From an uncultured Acidobacteriia bacterium (GTDB taxonomy: Bacteria; Acidobacteriota; Terriglobia; Bryobacterales; Bryobacteraceae): a DNA stretch of 64,000 bases. This document shows, piece after piece, positions 1 through 8,459 of this stretch. A model generated the notes under the pieces. The model was not told the DNA's origin. It made no database searches and saw nothing but the letters and a program-made list of their open reading frames with translations. The stretch spans positions 1 to 64,000 of the forward strand of contig CAIXXM010000030.1 of NCBI GenBank assembly GCA_903923395.1, read 5' to 3'. The number at the start of each line of letters is the position of its first letter. Position 1 is the first letter of the stretch. The translations under genes were made by a program, and so were the position numbers.

Positions 1-237
1 CAAACACGGCACTTGCAAAAAACCAGTTTTTCAATCCAACTCTTCTGCTCTCCCGAGCCGCCAAATCACCCCTTGAATTTACTGGTGAGATATCCGGGCT
101 AGCAGTTCAAAACTGCGTTTTAGTCCGCTGAAATACACGCCCCACTGGTGATTGCCCCATGTCGTTGCCGTGTACCGGGCAACCTCCCTGACATCCGCTT
201 TGGCGCGACCTGTCAGGCGATACGTACGCAGGCTCAA
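1..237 (-). pseudogene. ParE-like toxin remnant, frameshifted or truncated, cut by window edge
   Basis: A TTG codon at 237-235 overlaps the antitoxin stop as TTGA and opens a frame of 52 codons ending in TAA at 79-81. Its product starts LSLRTYRLTGRAKADVREVA and continues RYTATTWGN, which looks like the helical N-terminal half of RelE/ParE toxins (RxTxxAxxDlxeiarYT). The family is usually 90-100 residues, so the catalytic-like C-terminal strands are missing from this frame. One of the other two frames stays open from base 85 to base 1, so a single indel could have split an originally full gene. The resemblance of that tail to ParE is weak. Toxin identity is inferred; the premature stop is seen directly. 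Confidence 0.5.
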
Positions 238-497
238 TCAACCTCGTATGGCCCGAGTTCGAGGACCAATTCGTCGCGCAGACGGTCCATCACATCCTCT
301 TCGGCGAGTCCGCTGGCCAGTCCTTCTTCGATTGCAGCTTGCAAATCTGCGAGTTTAGCCCTCTGCGTTTCTTCGTATGCCAACGCGTACAGACCCGCCT
401 GAATCACTTCGTCTGAGTTCGAATATCTTCCGCTCTCCAAATGCTTGGCCAGGAGGACGTTCAGTGTGTCGGGAAGATTTACTTCAAGAACAGCCAT
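234..497 (-). CDS. ParD-like type II antitoxin (ribbon-helix-helix)
   Basis: An 87-residue protein from ATG at 497; a GTG two codons upstream (503) is an alternative start. The N-terminus (AVLEVNLPDTLNVLLAKHLE, then SGRYSNSDEVIQAGLYALA) matches the beta strand and two helices of ParD/CC2985-type antitoxins. An acidic C-terminal tail would embrace the toxin. Antitoxins of this family bind their own promoter and neutralise ParE. It lies just downstream of the DUF1501 gene on the same strand and is followed, with a 4-base overlap, by a broken ParE-like frame, so it may now be an orphan. Confidence 0.8.
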   Translation of the reverse strand: MAVLEVNLPDTLNVLLAKHLESGRYSNSDEVIQAGLYALAYEETQRAKLADLQAAIEEGLASGLAEEDVMDRLRDELVLELGPYEVD

Positions 498-506
498 ATC
501 CACATT

Positions 507-1922
507 CTACGCTAAAACTTCCCGGATCACTTCTCCGGAGACATCTGTCAGCCGCATGTTGCGGCCATTGTAGAAATAGGTGAGCTTTTCATGATCCAGG
601 CCCATCTGGTGCAGAATCGTGGCATGCAGATCATTGACTGACTTCTTGTTCTCCACCGCTGCGTAACCATATTCGTCGGTTGCTCCAACCACGGTTCCGC
701 CCTTCACGCCGCCACCGGCCATCCAGACAGAGAACCCGTGTGGATTATGGTCGCGTCCATTCATCCGCTGGGAGATCGGCATGCGCCCGAATTCGCCATG
801 CCAGATCACGAGGGTCGAATCGAGCAGCCCGCGGCTCTTCAGATCAGTCAGCAAGCCCGCAATCGGCTTATCCGTCTCCTTGCAGTGCATGCCGTGGTTG
901 AGTTCCAGATCGAAGTGCGCGTCCCAACTCTCGGTGAAGTTCCCTCCGCCGGAATAGATCTGCACGAACCGGACACCACGCTCCACCAGTCGGCGGGCCA
1001 TCAGGCATTGGCGGCCCACGTAATCCGTTGGTTGTTCGTCCACGCCATAGAGTTCGCGTGTAGCAGCAGTTTCCTTCTTCAAATCCACGGCATCGGTAGC
1101 GTGGAACTGCATTTGATACGCCAACTCATAACTCTGGATGCGGGCGGCCAGCTCACTGTCCGCGGGATTCTTCTTGAGATGTTCTTCGTTCAGAGCCCCG
1201 AGCAACTTCAACCAGCGCTGCTGGCGCTTGGGAGTCATATCGGAAGGAGGCTTCAGGTCAACAATCGGGTCACCAGCGGAACGGAATGGCGTTCCCTGGT
1301 AAGCCGCGGGCATAAAGCCATTACTCCAGTTCGGAGCACCCCCGATCGGTCCGCCGCGCCAATCCGCAAAAACGACAAACGCGGGTAAGTTCTGATTCTC
1401 CGTTCCGAGGCCATAAGTGACCCAGCTGCCCATGCTCGGATGTCCGGCTTGGATAAAACCCGTGTTCATCTGGAACAGCGCCGGTGCGTGATCATTGCTA
1501 ATGCAATACATGGACCGGATCAGAGCAATATCATCCACCTTCTTCGCCACATGCGGGAAGAGACTGGAGACATGGATGCCACTTTGACCGTGTTGCTGGA
1601 ACTCCCAGGGAGATGGCATCAAGCCGCCGGGGTTGCCTTGCGAGACGACGATGTTTCCCTTGCCCGCCATCGTTTCGCCCTGCCTCTTGAGTAACTCAGG
1701 CTTCGGGTCAAAGGTATCCACCTGACTAACTCCGCCATAGCAGAAGATCGAGATGATCGACTTCGCCTTCGCGGGGAACTGTGGCGCACGCAGGGCCAGC
1801 GGATTCAGCCGCTCGGTTCCTGTCGTGGACGCGCCGCGCAACAAGTCCGCCAGTGCGAGCCCGGCAATGCCGCCTCCGGCAGTCTGCAGTAATTCCCGCC
1901 GGCTAAGAAATCGTTTGGTCAT
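507..1922 (-). CDS. DUF1501 family exported protein (sulfatase-like fold)
   Basis: 471 residues. The N-terminus SRRELLQTAGGGIAGLALA is a twin-arginine-type signal (RR followed by a hydrophobic stretch), so export in a folded state is likely. The rest matches DUF1501, a family distantly related to alkaline phosphatase and sulfatase folds; recognisable segments include FCYGGVSQVDTFDPKP near residue 60 and the late VIWHGEFGRMP. Metal and substrate are unknown for the family. The start overlaps the stop of the upstream DUF1549/DUF1553 gene as ATGA, the standard pairing in Planctomycetota and Acidobacteriota, where the two are presumed to act together in the periplasm. Confidence 0.88.
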   Translation of the reverse strand: MTKRFLSRRELLQTAGGGIAGLALADLLRGASTTGTERLNPLALRAPQFPAKAKSIISIFCYGGVSQVDTFDPKPELLKRQGETMAGKGNIVVSQGNPGGLMPSPWEFQQHGQSGIHVSSLFPHVAKKVDDIALIRSMYCISNDHAPALFQMNTGFIQAGHPSMGSWVTYGLGTENQNLPAFVVFADWRGGPIGGAPNWSNGFMPAAYQGTPFRSAGDPIVDLKPPSDMTPKRQQRWLKLLGALNEEHLKKNPADSELAARIQSYELAYQMQFHATDAVDLKKETAATRELYGVDEQPTDYVGRQCLMARRLVERGVRFVQIYSGGGNFTESWDAHFDLELNHGMHCKETDKPIAGLLTDLKSRGLLDSTLVIWHGEFGRMPISQRMNGRDHNPHGFSVWMAGGGVKGGTVVGATDEYGYAAVENKKSVNDLHATILHQMGLDHEKLTYFYNGRNMRLTDVSGEVIREVLA

Positions 1923-4324
1923 GGGAAATAGACGAACTCGTTCAAATTGAAGACCGCTTTACAGAAATCAGCAAGGCCATGCGGATCCCCCTGGATATAG
2001 GCCACGGCGCGCTCTGCCTCCGCCTGCTTTGGATGGCGTCCCAGTGCGAGAACAAAGGCTTCATCCACCTGTGCCTGTGGATCCGCACCAGCAAGCTTTT
2101 GCAGGCGTGCCGCAAATTTCTCCGCCTCAAGCGCGATAAATGCATTGTTCATCATGATCAGCGACTGCGGTGCGATCGTGCTGCGGTTGCGGCGTGCACA
2201 GGAGGAAACGGAATCCGGCTTGTCGAAAATATCGAGCATGGGCAGCGGAATTGAGCGCTTGGTGAACACATAGATGCTGCGCCGCCACGTGGAAGGATCC
2301 GTATCTGGTTTGCCGGGCCACGTCCGCGCGGAACTTGCCTGGAACAAAGAGGGATCAATGTACGGGAAAACAGCGGGGCCCCCACGCTCCTCTACAAGAT
2401 TCCCGGCAACGGCAAGGATTGAATCTCGAATAACTTCCGCTTCCACACGACGCCGGGGCATTCGCCACAGCAGACGGTTCTCAATGTCGATCTTGTTATT
2501 CGCCTCAATATCATCACTCGAGCGCTGGTAGGCTTCGGAGTTCATGAGCAGCCGGTGCATGGATTTGACACTCCAGCCTGTCCGGACGAATTCACTGGCC
2601 AGCCAGTCCAGCAGTTCGGGGTGCGTCGGCGGTTCGCCCATCTTGCCGAAGTTATTGGGCGTACGCACGATCCCTTCACCGAAATGCTGTTGCCAGATCC
2701 GGTTGATCATCACGCGGGAAGAGAGTGGATTCTGTGCGTTGGCGACCCACTCGGCGAAACCACGGCGGCGGTAACTTGTCTTCGCATCCGCTGGTGGAGC
2801 GGGAAACTCATACTTATTCCAGGACGCAACCGTCAGCACGCCGGGCTGCATCACGGAACCTGGCTGGCCAGGGCTGCCGCGGTGCAGGAAGTGTGATTCA
2901 GGCGCCTTCGGCCCATCTTCTTTGATACTCAGAGTCGCATCTGGCGCTTTGGGCTTGGTATCTTCCAGTGCTTTGATCTGCTTTTGCAGTTCTGTGCGCT
3001 TCTCCAGATCACCGGCGGAAAGGGCAGGCTTCAATTCCTTCTCATCCGCCACCAAACTCTTTTCCACCTGAATGACATTCAGCTTCTGTCCTTCAGAACG
3101 CTTCTCCGGTGGTGTTTGCAGAGCAGTGAGCAGATAGGCCGGAAGCTTGGCCTTCTTATCGGCGATGATCTTATCCCGGTATGGTTTTTCCAGTTCCGTG
3201 ATCTGCTTCTTGACGGGAGCGATGAGCGCATCCACCCGTTTCACTTCCGCGTTGTAGTGATCGACTTGCTCTTTGGGCGCGAGCTTGAAATCCGCGGGCT
3301 TCGCAGGATAAAACACCGCCTGGATCTGGTAGTAATCTTTCTGTGGAATCGGATCAAACTTATGGTTATGGCAGCGTGCGCATTGCACCGTCATGCCGAG
3401 GAAAGCGCCGGTCGTTGTACTAACAACGTCATCCAGCTCATCCAGCTTCGTCATCTCATTCTTGATGTTGTTTTCAAGACCAAGCCGAAGGTAGCCGGTC
3501 GCAATGCGGGCTTCTTTCGAATCGGGATAAATCTCATCCCCCGCGAGTTGTTCCTTGACGAACTGGTCATAGGGCTTGTCATGATTGAACGCATCAATCA
3601 CGTAGTCACGGAAGCGCCAGACGTTGGGCTTATTGGTATCGAACTCAAAGCCGCTCGAATCCGCGTAGCGAACCACATCGAGCCAGTGCCGCGCCCAGCG
3701 TTCGCCGTAATTGGGAGACGCCAGTAACTCCTCCACAACCTTGGAAAACGCATCGGGCGACTTATCCGCCAAGAAGCGGTCGACAGCCTCTGGTGTGGGC
3801 GGTATGCCCCACAGATCCAGATAGGCCCGGCGGATCAAAGCACGCCTTTCAGCCGGTGGGGCAGGTTTGAGGCCCTTGGACTTCAGCGCCACATTCAGAA
3901 AGGCATCCACTGGATTCTTCGTCCTGGCGGGAACCACAGGCCGCACTACGGGACGGAAAGCCCAGTAATTCTTTTCGGCAGGTGTGATGGGGCGCTCTTC
4001 GAGTTTGGCGAGCGCAGCTTTTTCGTTTTCACCCGGTTCCGGCTTGGCGGCATCCATGGGCGCGCCTGTATCGATCCACTGGCGCAAAACCTTCAACTCA
4101 CCGTCCGTCAGGGTCTTGCCCGGCGGCATCTGCGGTTTATCCAAGCCGGCCGCAAAACGGTAGAGACGGCTCTTGTCGGAATGGCCTGGGTCGAGTGCCG
4201 GACCGCGTTCTCCACCGGTGAGCATCCCTTCCCGTGTGCGAAGGTCAAGTCCGGAAACTTTAGCGACTCCATGACAGGAGACACAGTTTTGCTTCAAGAC
4301 CGTCGCGGGGTCCTGCGCAACCAA
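1919..4324 (-). CDS. Planctomycete-type cytochrome c / DUF1549 / DUF1553 protein
   Basis: 801 residues from a TTG at 4324. The order is a cytochrome-like haem motif CVSCH at residues 14-18, DUF1549 from about 130, a second CxxCH (CARCHNH) near residue 320, and DUF1553 at about 510-780 with the typical segments MINRIWQQHFGEGIVRTPNNF and RRRVEAEVIRDSIL. Two haem-type motifs suggest a periplasmic electron-transfer or oxidoreductase role, though the family's reaction is unproven. The in-frame codons upstream of the TTG encode a hydrophobic stretch like a signal peptide (IVKLFSSLVFASLLVAQ) but contain no ATG, GTG or TTG, so the true start may be a rare ATC or ATA. It is coupled to the DUF1501 gene by a 4-base overlap. 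Confidence 0.85.
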   Translation of the reverse strand: MVAQDPATVLKQNCVSCHGVAKVSGLDLRTREGMLTGGERGPALDPGHSDKSRLYRFAAGLDKPQMPPGKTLTDGELKVLRQWIDTGAPMDAAKPEPGENEKAALAKLEERPITPAEKNYWAFRPVVRPVVPARTKNPVDAFLNVALKSKGLKPAPPAERRALIRRAYLDLWGIPPTPEAVDRFLADKSPDAFSKVVEELLASPNYGERWARHWLDVVRYADSSGFEFDTNKPNVWRFRDYVIDAFNHDKPYDQFVKEQLAGDEIYPDSKEARIATGYLRLGLENNIKNEMTKLDELDDVVSTTTGAFLGMTVQCARCHNHKFDPIPQKDYYQIQAVFYPAKPADFKLAPKEQVDHYNAEVKRVDALIAPVKKQITELEKPYRDKIIADKKAKLPAYLLTALQTPPEKRSEGQKLNVIQVEKSLVADEKELKPALSAGDLEKRTELQKQIKALEDTKPKAPDATLSIKEDGPKAPESHFLHRGSPGQPGSVMQPGVLTVASWNKYEFPAPPADAKTSYRRRGFAEWVANAQNPLSSRVMINRIWQQHFGEGIVRTPNNFGKMGEPPTHPELLDWLASEFVRTGWSVKSMHRLLMNSEAYQRSSDDIEANNKIDIENRLLWRMPRRRVEAEVIRDSILAVAGNLVEERGGPAVFPYIDPSLFQASSARTWPGKPDTDPSTWRRSIYVFTKRSIPLPMLDIFDKPDSVSSCARRNRSTIAPQSLIMMNNAFIALEAEKFAARLQKLAGADPQAQVDEAFVLALGRHPKQAEAERAVAYIQGDPHGLADFCKAVFNLNEFVYFP

Positions 4325-4371
4325 TAAAGAGGCGAAGACGAGACTGGAGAAAAGTTTAACGATGACTATGG

Positions 4372-4377
4372 ATTATA
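4372..4377 (-). promoter_or_regulatory. Candidate -10 box (TATAAT) for the cytochrome-DUF1501 operon
   Basis: The minus strand reads TATAAT exactly at 4377-4372. The hexamer 17 bases upstream (CTGCAA) is only a partial -35 match. Transcription would start near 4365, almost on top of the first codons of the putative signal peptide, so the transcript would be leaderless or nearly so. No experimental support. Confidence 0.35.
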
Positions 4378-4405
4378 TCGGAGTTGAACTGGAATTGCAG
4401 GTTGG

Positions 4406-4449
4406 TGGCTGGCACCCTGAAATGTGCGGCAAGTGCAGGGTGCCAGCCA
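4406..4449. repeat. Palindrome, 14-base perfect arms (REP-like candidate)
   Basis: Arms TGGCTGGCACCCTG (4406-4419) and CAGGGTGCCAGCCA (4436-4449) are exact reverse complements around a 16-base loop. No T-run follows on either strand, so this is not a classical intrinsic terminator. It sits between the esterase-propeller stop and the cytochrome operon promoter and shares the core CTGGCACC with the palindrome at 6179-6207 on the other side of the esterase gene. Confidence 0.6.
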
Positions 4450-4464
4450 TAACCGGCCAGAAGG

Positions 4465-6135
4465 TTATTCCACAAACGCCACACTGGCAATGGTACGCGG
4501 ACCAGTCCGCATTTCATTCACAACCTTGCCCTTCGGATCGACTTCCAGCAAGCGGCGGCCGGTGTAATCATTCAGCAGAATATTTCCTCCGGGCAGCAAA
4601 TCAAAGCCGGAGGTCCAGCCCATGCGGATTTCTTTGCTGAGTCCGCCAATGGAGCGAACGATCTTGCCGGCTTGATCCACTTCCAGCAACTCGCCGGGTG
4701 CGGAGAGGCTCACCATCGTATGGCCATTCGGAAGCCGGCGGCCCATGTAGAGGCGGCGCTCTTTGGTCGCATTCTCCGGCGCACTCCACTGCCAGATGAT
4801 CTTGCCTGCGGCGTCGATTTCAACGATCTTCGCGTCTGCTTCGATGGCAATCAGCGTGGTTCCCGCGTCAGTGCGGTGGACGTTGCGGGAGCGCATATTG
4901 GCCATATCGGCACTGGCATACGTCCAGACAATCTTCTTATCCGGGCTCACTTCGATGATCTTGCCGAGACGCGCGTCGCTGATCAGCGTATTGCCATTGG
5001 CCAGGCGCTGGGCGGCGATGGGATGTTCCAGACCTTCGCTGTAACTCCAGACTTCCTCATGCTTCTCATTGAGTTCCACCACAATCTTCTTCGGATTCAT
5101 CGTGAACAAAACATGGCCATTCGGCAGCGCCTGCACGTCATGACCGCTGGCATTCGGCTTGGTCCAGAGAACGTTGCCGCTGGGCCATTCCATCGCAACG
5201 ATTTCCCCCTTGGGACCATGATCCGAAACGAGAATCTTCTTCTGCGCGGGCTTCGCCTTCAGCATCTTGTCGAAGTACTCAAACGCACGCTTGTCGGCAC
5301 GTTCGGCATCCGCACCCTTAAAGCCATGACCGGCGCCCGGGATGCTTTCCAGCTCAAACTGCGCACCGGCCGCAATCATGCGTTCCCCGAGCCACAGGGA
5401 TTGTTCGTAGGCCACATACGGATCCGCCGTGCCGTGGATCGCCAGCACCGGAGCGGCATTCGGCGTTACCCAGTTCAAGGGGCTTGCCTTCTGGTGGATG
5501 GCGCGGTTCGAATCCAGGTGTCCACCGAGGAACATCGGCAGCACTTCGGCGGCGTCAACGCTTTTCTGGTAGCTCTGCGTGAAATCGGTGGCACCGTAGT
5601 CATCCACCACGCATTGCACGCGGCTGGAGAATTCGCGGTTCGGGCCGGTGCCTTCGAACTCCGGCACATCTGCGGTGAGCCCGAGGAACAGCACCAGCGT
5701 GCCGCCTGCGCTGCCACCCATCGTGCCGATGTGGTTGGGGTCAATATTGTATTTCGATGCGTTTGCGCGCAGGTATCTGACCGCGGCTTTGACATCTTCT
5801 ACGGCTGCCGGGAACTGATTGCGCGGCGAAAGACGATAACTTGCCGTGGCCGCCACGTAACCCCGCTGTGCAAGCTTAATCGCGGTGGGCAGATAGCTCT
5901 GGCGGTTGCCTCCACGGAAGCCGCCGCCGTGGATGAGCAGAACGGCGGGGCGCGGCTCAGAAGAACTTGCAGCAGGGCGCACGATATCCAACTGCACGCC
6001 GCCTCCGACGTTGGAGTAAGTCAAATTCGGTTCATGCACCACGTCGGCCGGCATGGGTGGCGGTTTCGGCGCAGGGGTCTGGGCACTAGCGGCCAGGGCT
6101 GCGAGCAGGGTCAGCAGGGCGATACGGTTCATCAT
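4465..6135 (-). CDS. Secreted alpha/beta hydrolase fused to a C-terminal beta-propeller
   Basis: 556 residues from ATG at 6135 (a second ATG follows at 6132). The leader MMNRIALLTLLAALAASAQ is a signal peptide. An esterase domain follows, with the oxyanion motif HGGG at residues 69-72, the nucleophile elbow GGSAGG (Ser 142), an Asp in HGTADPY and a His in GAGHGF, as in BD-FAE/carboxylesterase enzymes. From about residue 310 there are repeated strands ending in IVWTY or IIWQW and followed by NGNTL or NGHTM, a PQQ/arylsulfotransferase-like propeller. The fusion suggests an exported ester hydrolase whose propeller binds substrate or surface polymer. The longest frame starts earlier but lacks a sensible leader. 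Confidence 0.82.
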   Translation of the reverse strand: MMNRIALLTLLAALAASAQTPAPKPPPMPADVVHEPNLTYSNVGGGVQLDIVRPAASSSEPRPAVLLIHGGGFRGGNRQSYLPTAIKLAQRGYVAATASYRLSPRNQFPAAVEDVKAAVRYLRANASKYNIDPNHIGTMGGSAGGTLVLFLGLTADVPEFEGTGPNREFSSRVQCVVDDYGATDFTQSYQKSVDAAEVLPMFLGGHLDSNRAIHQKASPLNWVTPNAAPVLAIHGTADPYVAYEQSLWLGERMIAAGAQFELESIPGAGHGFKGADAERADKRAFEYFDKMLKAKPAQKKILVSDHGPKGEIVAMEWPSGNVLWTKPNASGHDVQALPNGHVLFTMNPKKIVVELNEKHEEVWSYSEGLEHPIAAQRLANGNTLISDARLGKIIEVSPDKKIVWTYASADMANMRSRNVHRTDAGTTLIAIEADAKIVEIDAAGKIIWQWSAPENATKERRLYMGRRLPNGHTMVSLSAPGELLEVDQAGKIVRSIGGLSKEIRMGWTSGFDLLPGGNILLNDYTGRRLLEVDPKGKVVNEMRTGPRTIASVAFVE

Positions 6136-6178
6136 TACCCAAAAGAGCGTATCAAACCTCCCAAGGTACAGAACAAAT

Positions 6179-6207
6179 AAAGAATCGGTGCCTGGCACCA
6201 ATTCTTT
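6179..6207. repeat. Near-perfect palindrome in a divergent intergenic region
   Basis: AAAGAATCGGTGCC (6179-6192) and GGCACCAATTCTTT (6194-6207) pair across a single central base with one mismatch. It lies between the divergent starts at 6135 and 6258, so it could be an operator, but its core CTGGCACC (6192-6199) also occurs in the palindrome at 4406-4449, which favours a dispersed REP-like element. Confidence 0.55.
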
Positions 6208-6257
6208 GTGGTTTGTTTATTAAGGTGGGGCGGAGGGCGGCGTGCGATCCTAATCCA

Positions 6258-7793
6258 ATGTTTCGATTGACCGCAGCATTCCTGCTTACCGCAATGGCAC
6301 TCTCCGCGCAGCAATTCGAAGTGGAAGAGACTACAATCGCTGAAGTCCACGCCGCCATGAAAGCTGGCAGCCTTTCCTGCCGTTCTCTCGTGGACAAATA
6401 CCTCAAGCGGATTGACGCCTACGACAAAAACGGCCCGGGCATCAATGCCATCATCCTCGTGAATCCCAACGTGCAGGCTGAAGCCGACGAACTCGATCGC
6501 AAGTACAAAGCCTCAGGGTTTACCGGCCCGCTGCATTGTGTGCCGGTCATCGTGAAGGATAACTTCGAAACCAAAGGGATCCGCTCGACAAACGGCGCAC
6601 TGGCGTTCGAAAAGTTTATCCCCAACAAGGACGCGTTCCAAGTCCGCCGAATCAAGGAAGCGGGCGCTTTGGTGCTGGCGAAGTCGAACCTCGCGGAGTG
6701 GGCGTTCACTCCATATGAAACGGTTTCCTCCATTCTTCCCGGCTATACACACAACCCCTACGCGCTCGACCGCGTCACCGCCGGTTCCAGTGGCGGCACC
6801 GCTGCTGCCATCGCCGCGAGCCTCGGCCTTGTAGGGCTTGGCAGTGACACTGGCAACTCCATCCGTGGACCCTCCTCACACCAGTCGCTCGTCGGCATCC
6901 GCTCCACCATGGGACTCACCAGCCGCGCCGGAGTCATGCCGTTGAGTTATCTCGCCGATATTGCCGGTCCCATGACCCGAACAGTTGAGGATGCGGTGAA
7001 GGTATTCCAGGTCATCGTGGGGGAAGACCCTGCGGACCCGGTCACTGCTGCCGCAAAAGCTCATCCCGCTCCCGATTACGCAAAGTCCCTGGTGAAGGAT
7101 GGACTCAAAGGGGCCCGCATCGGCATTCTCCGCCAGGCCTATGAACGGGAATCCACAGATCCGGAAATCGTCAAAATCTTCATGAATGCAGTGGATGAAT
7201 TGAAGTCCGCGGGTGCCGTGATTGTTGACCCCGTTACGGTGGAAGGCCTCGAGGGGCGGCGCGGTCAGGGCGGTGGCCCGTGCCGTGGTTTTAAGTACGA
7301 TATCAACCATTACTTAGCCGATCTTGGCGATCTGGCACCGAAGAAGAACCTGACCGAGATCATCGCCTCCAATGGTTTCCATCCCACGGTGCAGCGCCGT
7401 TTGGAACAAGCGGAAAAGGGACCCGAAAACGGCCCGGAATCCGATGCCTGCAAGGCTGACAGCGCTTACCGGCAGAAGGTTCGCGATGCCGTCAACCAGA
7501 CCATGGACAAATATAAGCTCGATGCCTTTGTCTATCCCACCTGGAGCAACCCGCCGCGCTTGATCGGCGACCTCAATACACCGGCTGGCGATAACAGTCA
7601 GTTCTACTCCCCAACAACGGGTTTCCCCGCGATCCAGGTGCCCATGGGCTTCAGCCGCGGCGGCACACTGCCCGCGGGCATGACCATCTTCGGACGGGCC
7701 TGGGACGAAGCAACTTTGCTTAAGTTCGCTTATGCCTATGAACAGGCCACACATCACCGGCGCCCGCCAACGTCCACGCCCCCGCTGCACTAA
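6258..7793 (+). CDS. Exported amidase (amidase-signature family)
   Basis: 511 residues from ATG at 6258, chosen because MFRLTAAFLLTAMALSAQQ is a signal peptide; the longer frame from 6213 only adds non-signal residues. The catalytic triad of amidase-signature enzymes is visible: Lys 100 (VIVKDNF), cis-Ser 177 in AGSSGG, and nucleophile Ser 201 in SDTGNSIRGP, with the 24-residue Ser-Ser spacing seen in GatA. It hydrolyses a C-N amide of unknown identity and is not a tRNA amidotransferase, since it has a leader and lacks GatB/GatC context. It is followed 9 bases later by a cupin gene, probably one operon. Confidence 0.88.
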   Translation: MFRLTAAFLLTAMALSAQQFEVEETTIAEVHAAMKAGSLSCRSLVDKYLKRIDAYDKNGPGINAIILVNPNVQAEADELDRKYKASGFTGPLHCVPVIVKDNFETKGIRSTNGALAFEKFIPNKDAFQVRRIKEAGALVLAKSNLAEWAFTPYETVSSILPGYTHNPYALDRVTAGSSGGTAAAIAASLGLVGLGSDTGNSIRGPSSHQSLVGIRSTMGLTSRAGVMPLSYLADIAGPMTRTVEDAVKVFQVIVGEDPADPVTAAAKAHPAPDYAKSLVKDGLKGARIGILRQAYERESTDPEIVKIFMNAVDELKSAGAVIVDPVTVEGLEGRRGQGGGPCRGFKYDINHYLADLGDLAPKKNLTEIIASNGFHPTVQRRLEQAEKGPENGPESDACKADSAYRQKVRDAVNQTMDKYKLDAFVYPTWSNPPRLIGDLNTPAGDNSQFYSPTTGFPAIQVPMGFSRGGTLPAGMTIFGRAWDEATLLKFAYAYEQATHHRRPPTSTPPLH

Positions 7794-7802
7794 GGAGAAA
7801 CC

Positions 7803-8453
7803 ATGAAAGTTCCGTTCCCCTTCCTGGCCCTGGTTTTACTTGCGCAGGCAGAGACGAAGACCGCTCTCGACAACGAATACGTCCGCATCCTCTCGGCCAC
7901 ACAGGCCGCGAAGGAGAAGACCCCCATGCACCGCCATGACTTCAACCGCGTGGTGGTCTACCTGGATGACGGACAGTTGCAAGCGACGACGCCGGAAGGG
8001 AAGACAACGGTATCGGAAGTCCACGCGGGGCAGGCCTCCTGGGCGGTTGCGGGGGCCATGCACGCCACGGAGAACCTCACGCCGCACACCGTTCGTTTGA
8101 TTGAAATCGAACTGAAGCAGGCAGCTCCCGCGAAGCCGGCCGTGCTGAACCCGAAGCTCGACCCGGTCCGCATAGATCCCAAGCATAATGTTCTGCTGTT
8201 TGAGAATCCCCAAGTGCGCGTGTTCCAGAGTTCTCGCGAGGCTGGCGGCACAGAGTTCCTGCATGCGCACACCGGTCGCGGCCGCGCGACGGTTTCCCTG
8301 ACCGATATGCACATTCGGGTGAAACTCGCCGATGGTTCAGAATCCACAAGTGACCTGAAGCAGGGTGACGTCCGGTGGAGCGGGCCCGTGGTACATGTCT
8401 CCACGAACCTTGGAAAACAAGAAATTGCAATGATCGTGGTGGAAGTGAAGTAA
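7803..8453 (+). CDS. Exported two-domain cupin-like protein
   Basis: 216 residues with a clear AAGGAG ribosome site before ATG at 7803 and a signal peptide (MKVPFPFLALVLLAQA). It contains two similar halves: the first has MHRHDFNRVVVYLDDG near residue 42, the second EFLHAHTGRGRATVSL near 150. The histidines in each suggest a degenerate metal-binding cupin barrel in both. The substrate is unknown. Coupled transcription with the exported amidase is likely, so it may bind or process the amidase product, which is inference. Its stop is only 6 bases from the stop of the convergent isomerase gene. Confidence 0.75.
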   Translation: MKVPFPFLALVLLAQAETKTALDNEYVRILSATQAAKEKTPMHRHDFNRVVVYLDDGQLQATTPEGKTTVSEVHAGQASWAVAGAMHATENLTPHTVRLIEIELKQAAPAKPAVLNPKLDPVRIDPKHNVLLFENPQVRVFQSSREAGGTEFLHAHTGRGRATVSLTDMHIRVKLADGSESTSDLKQGDVRWSGPVVHVSTNLGKQEIAMIVVEVK

Positions 8454-8459
8454 ACGCCG

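Noticed and set aside
4406-4449. Rho-independent terminator for the esterase-propeller gene
   Set aside because: The stem is perfect but no T-run follows on the minus strand, and the loop is long.
4672-6180. A 502-codon plus-strand frame opposite the esterase-propeller
   Set aside because: No domain recognisable; the minus strand encodes a full signal peptide and catalytic triad.
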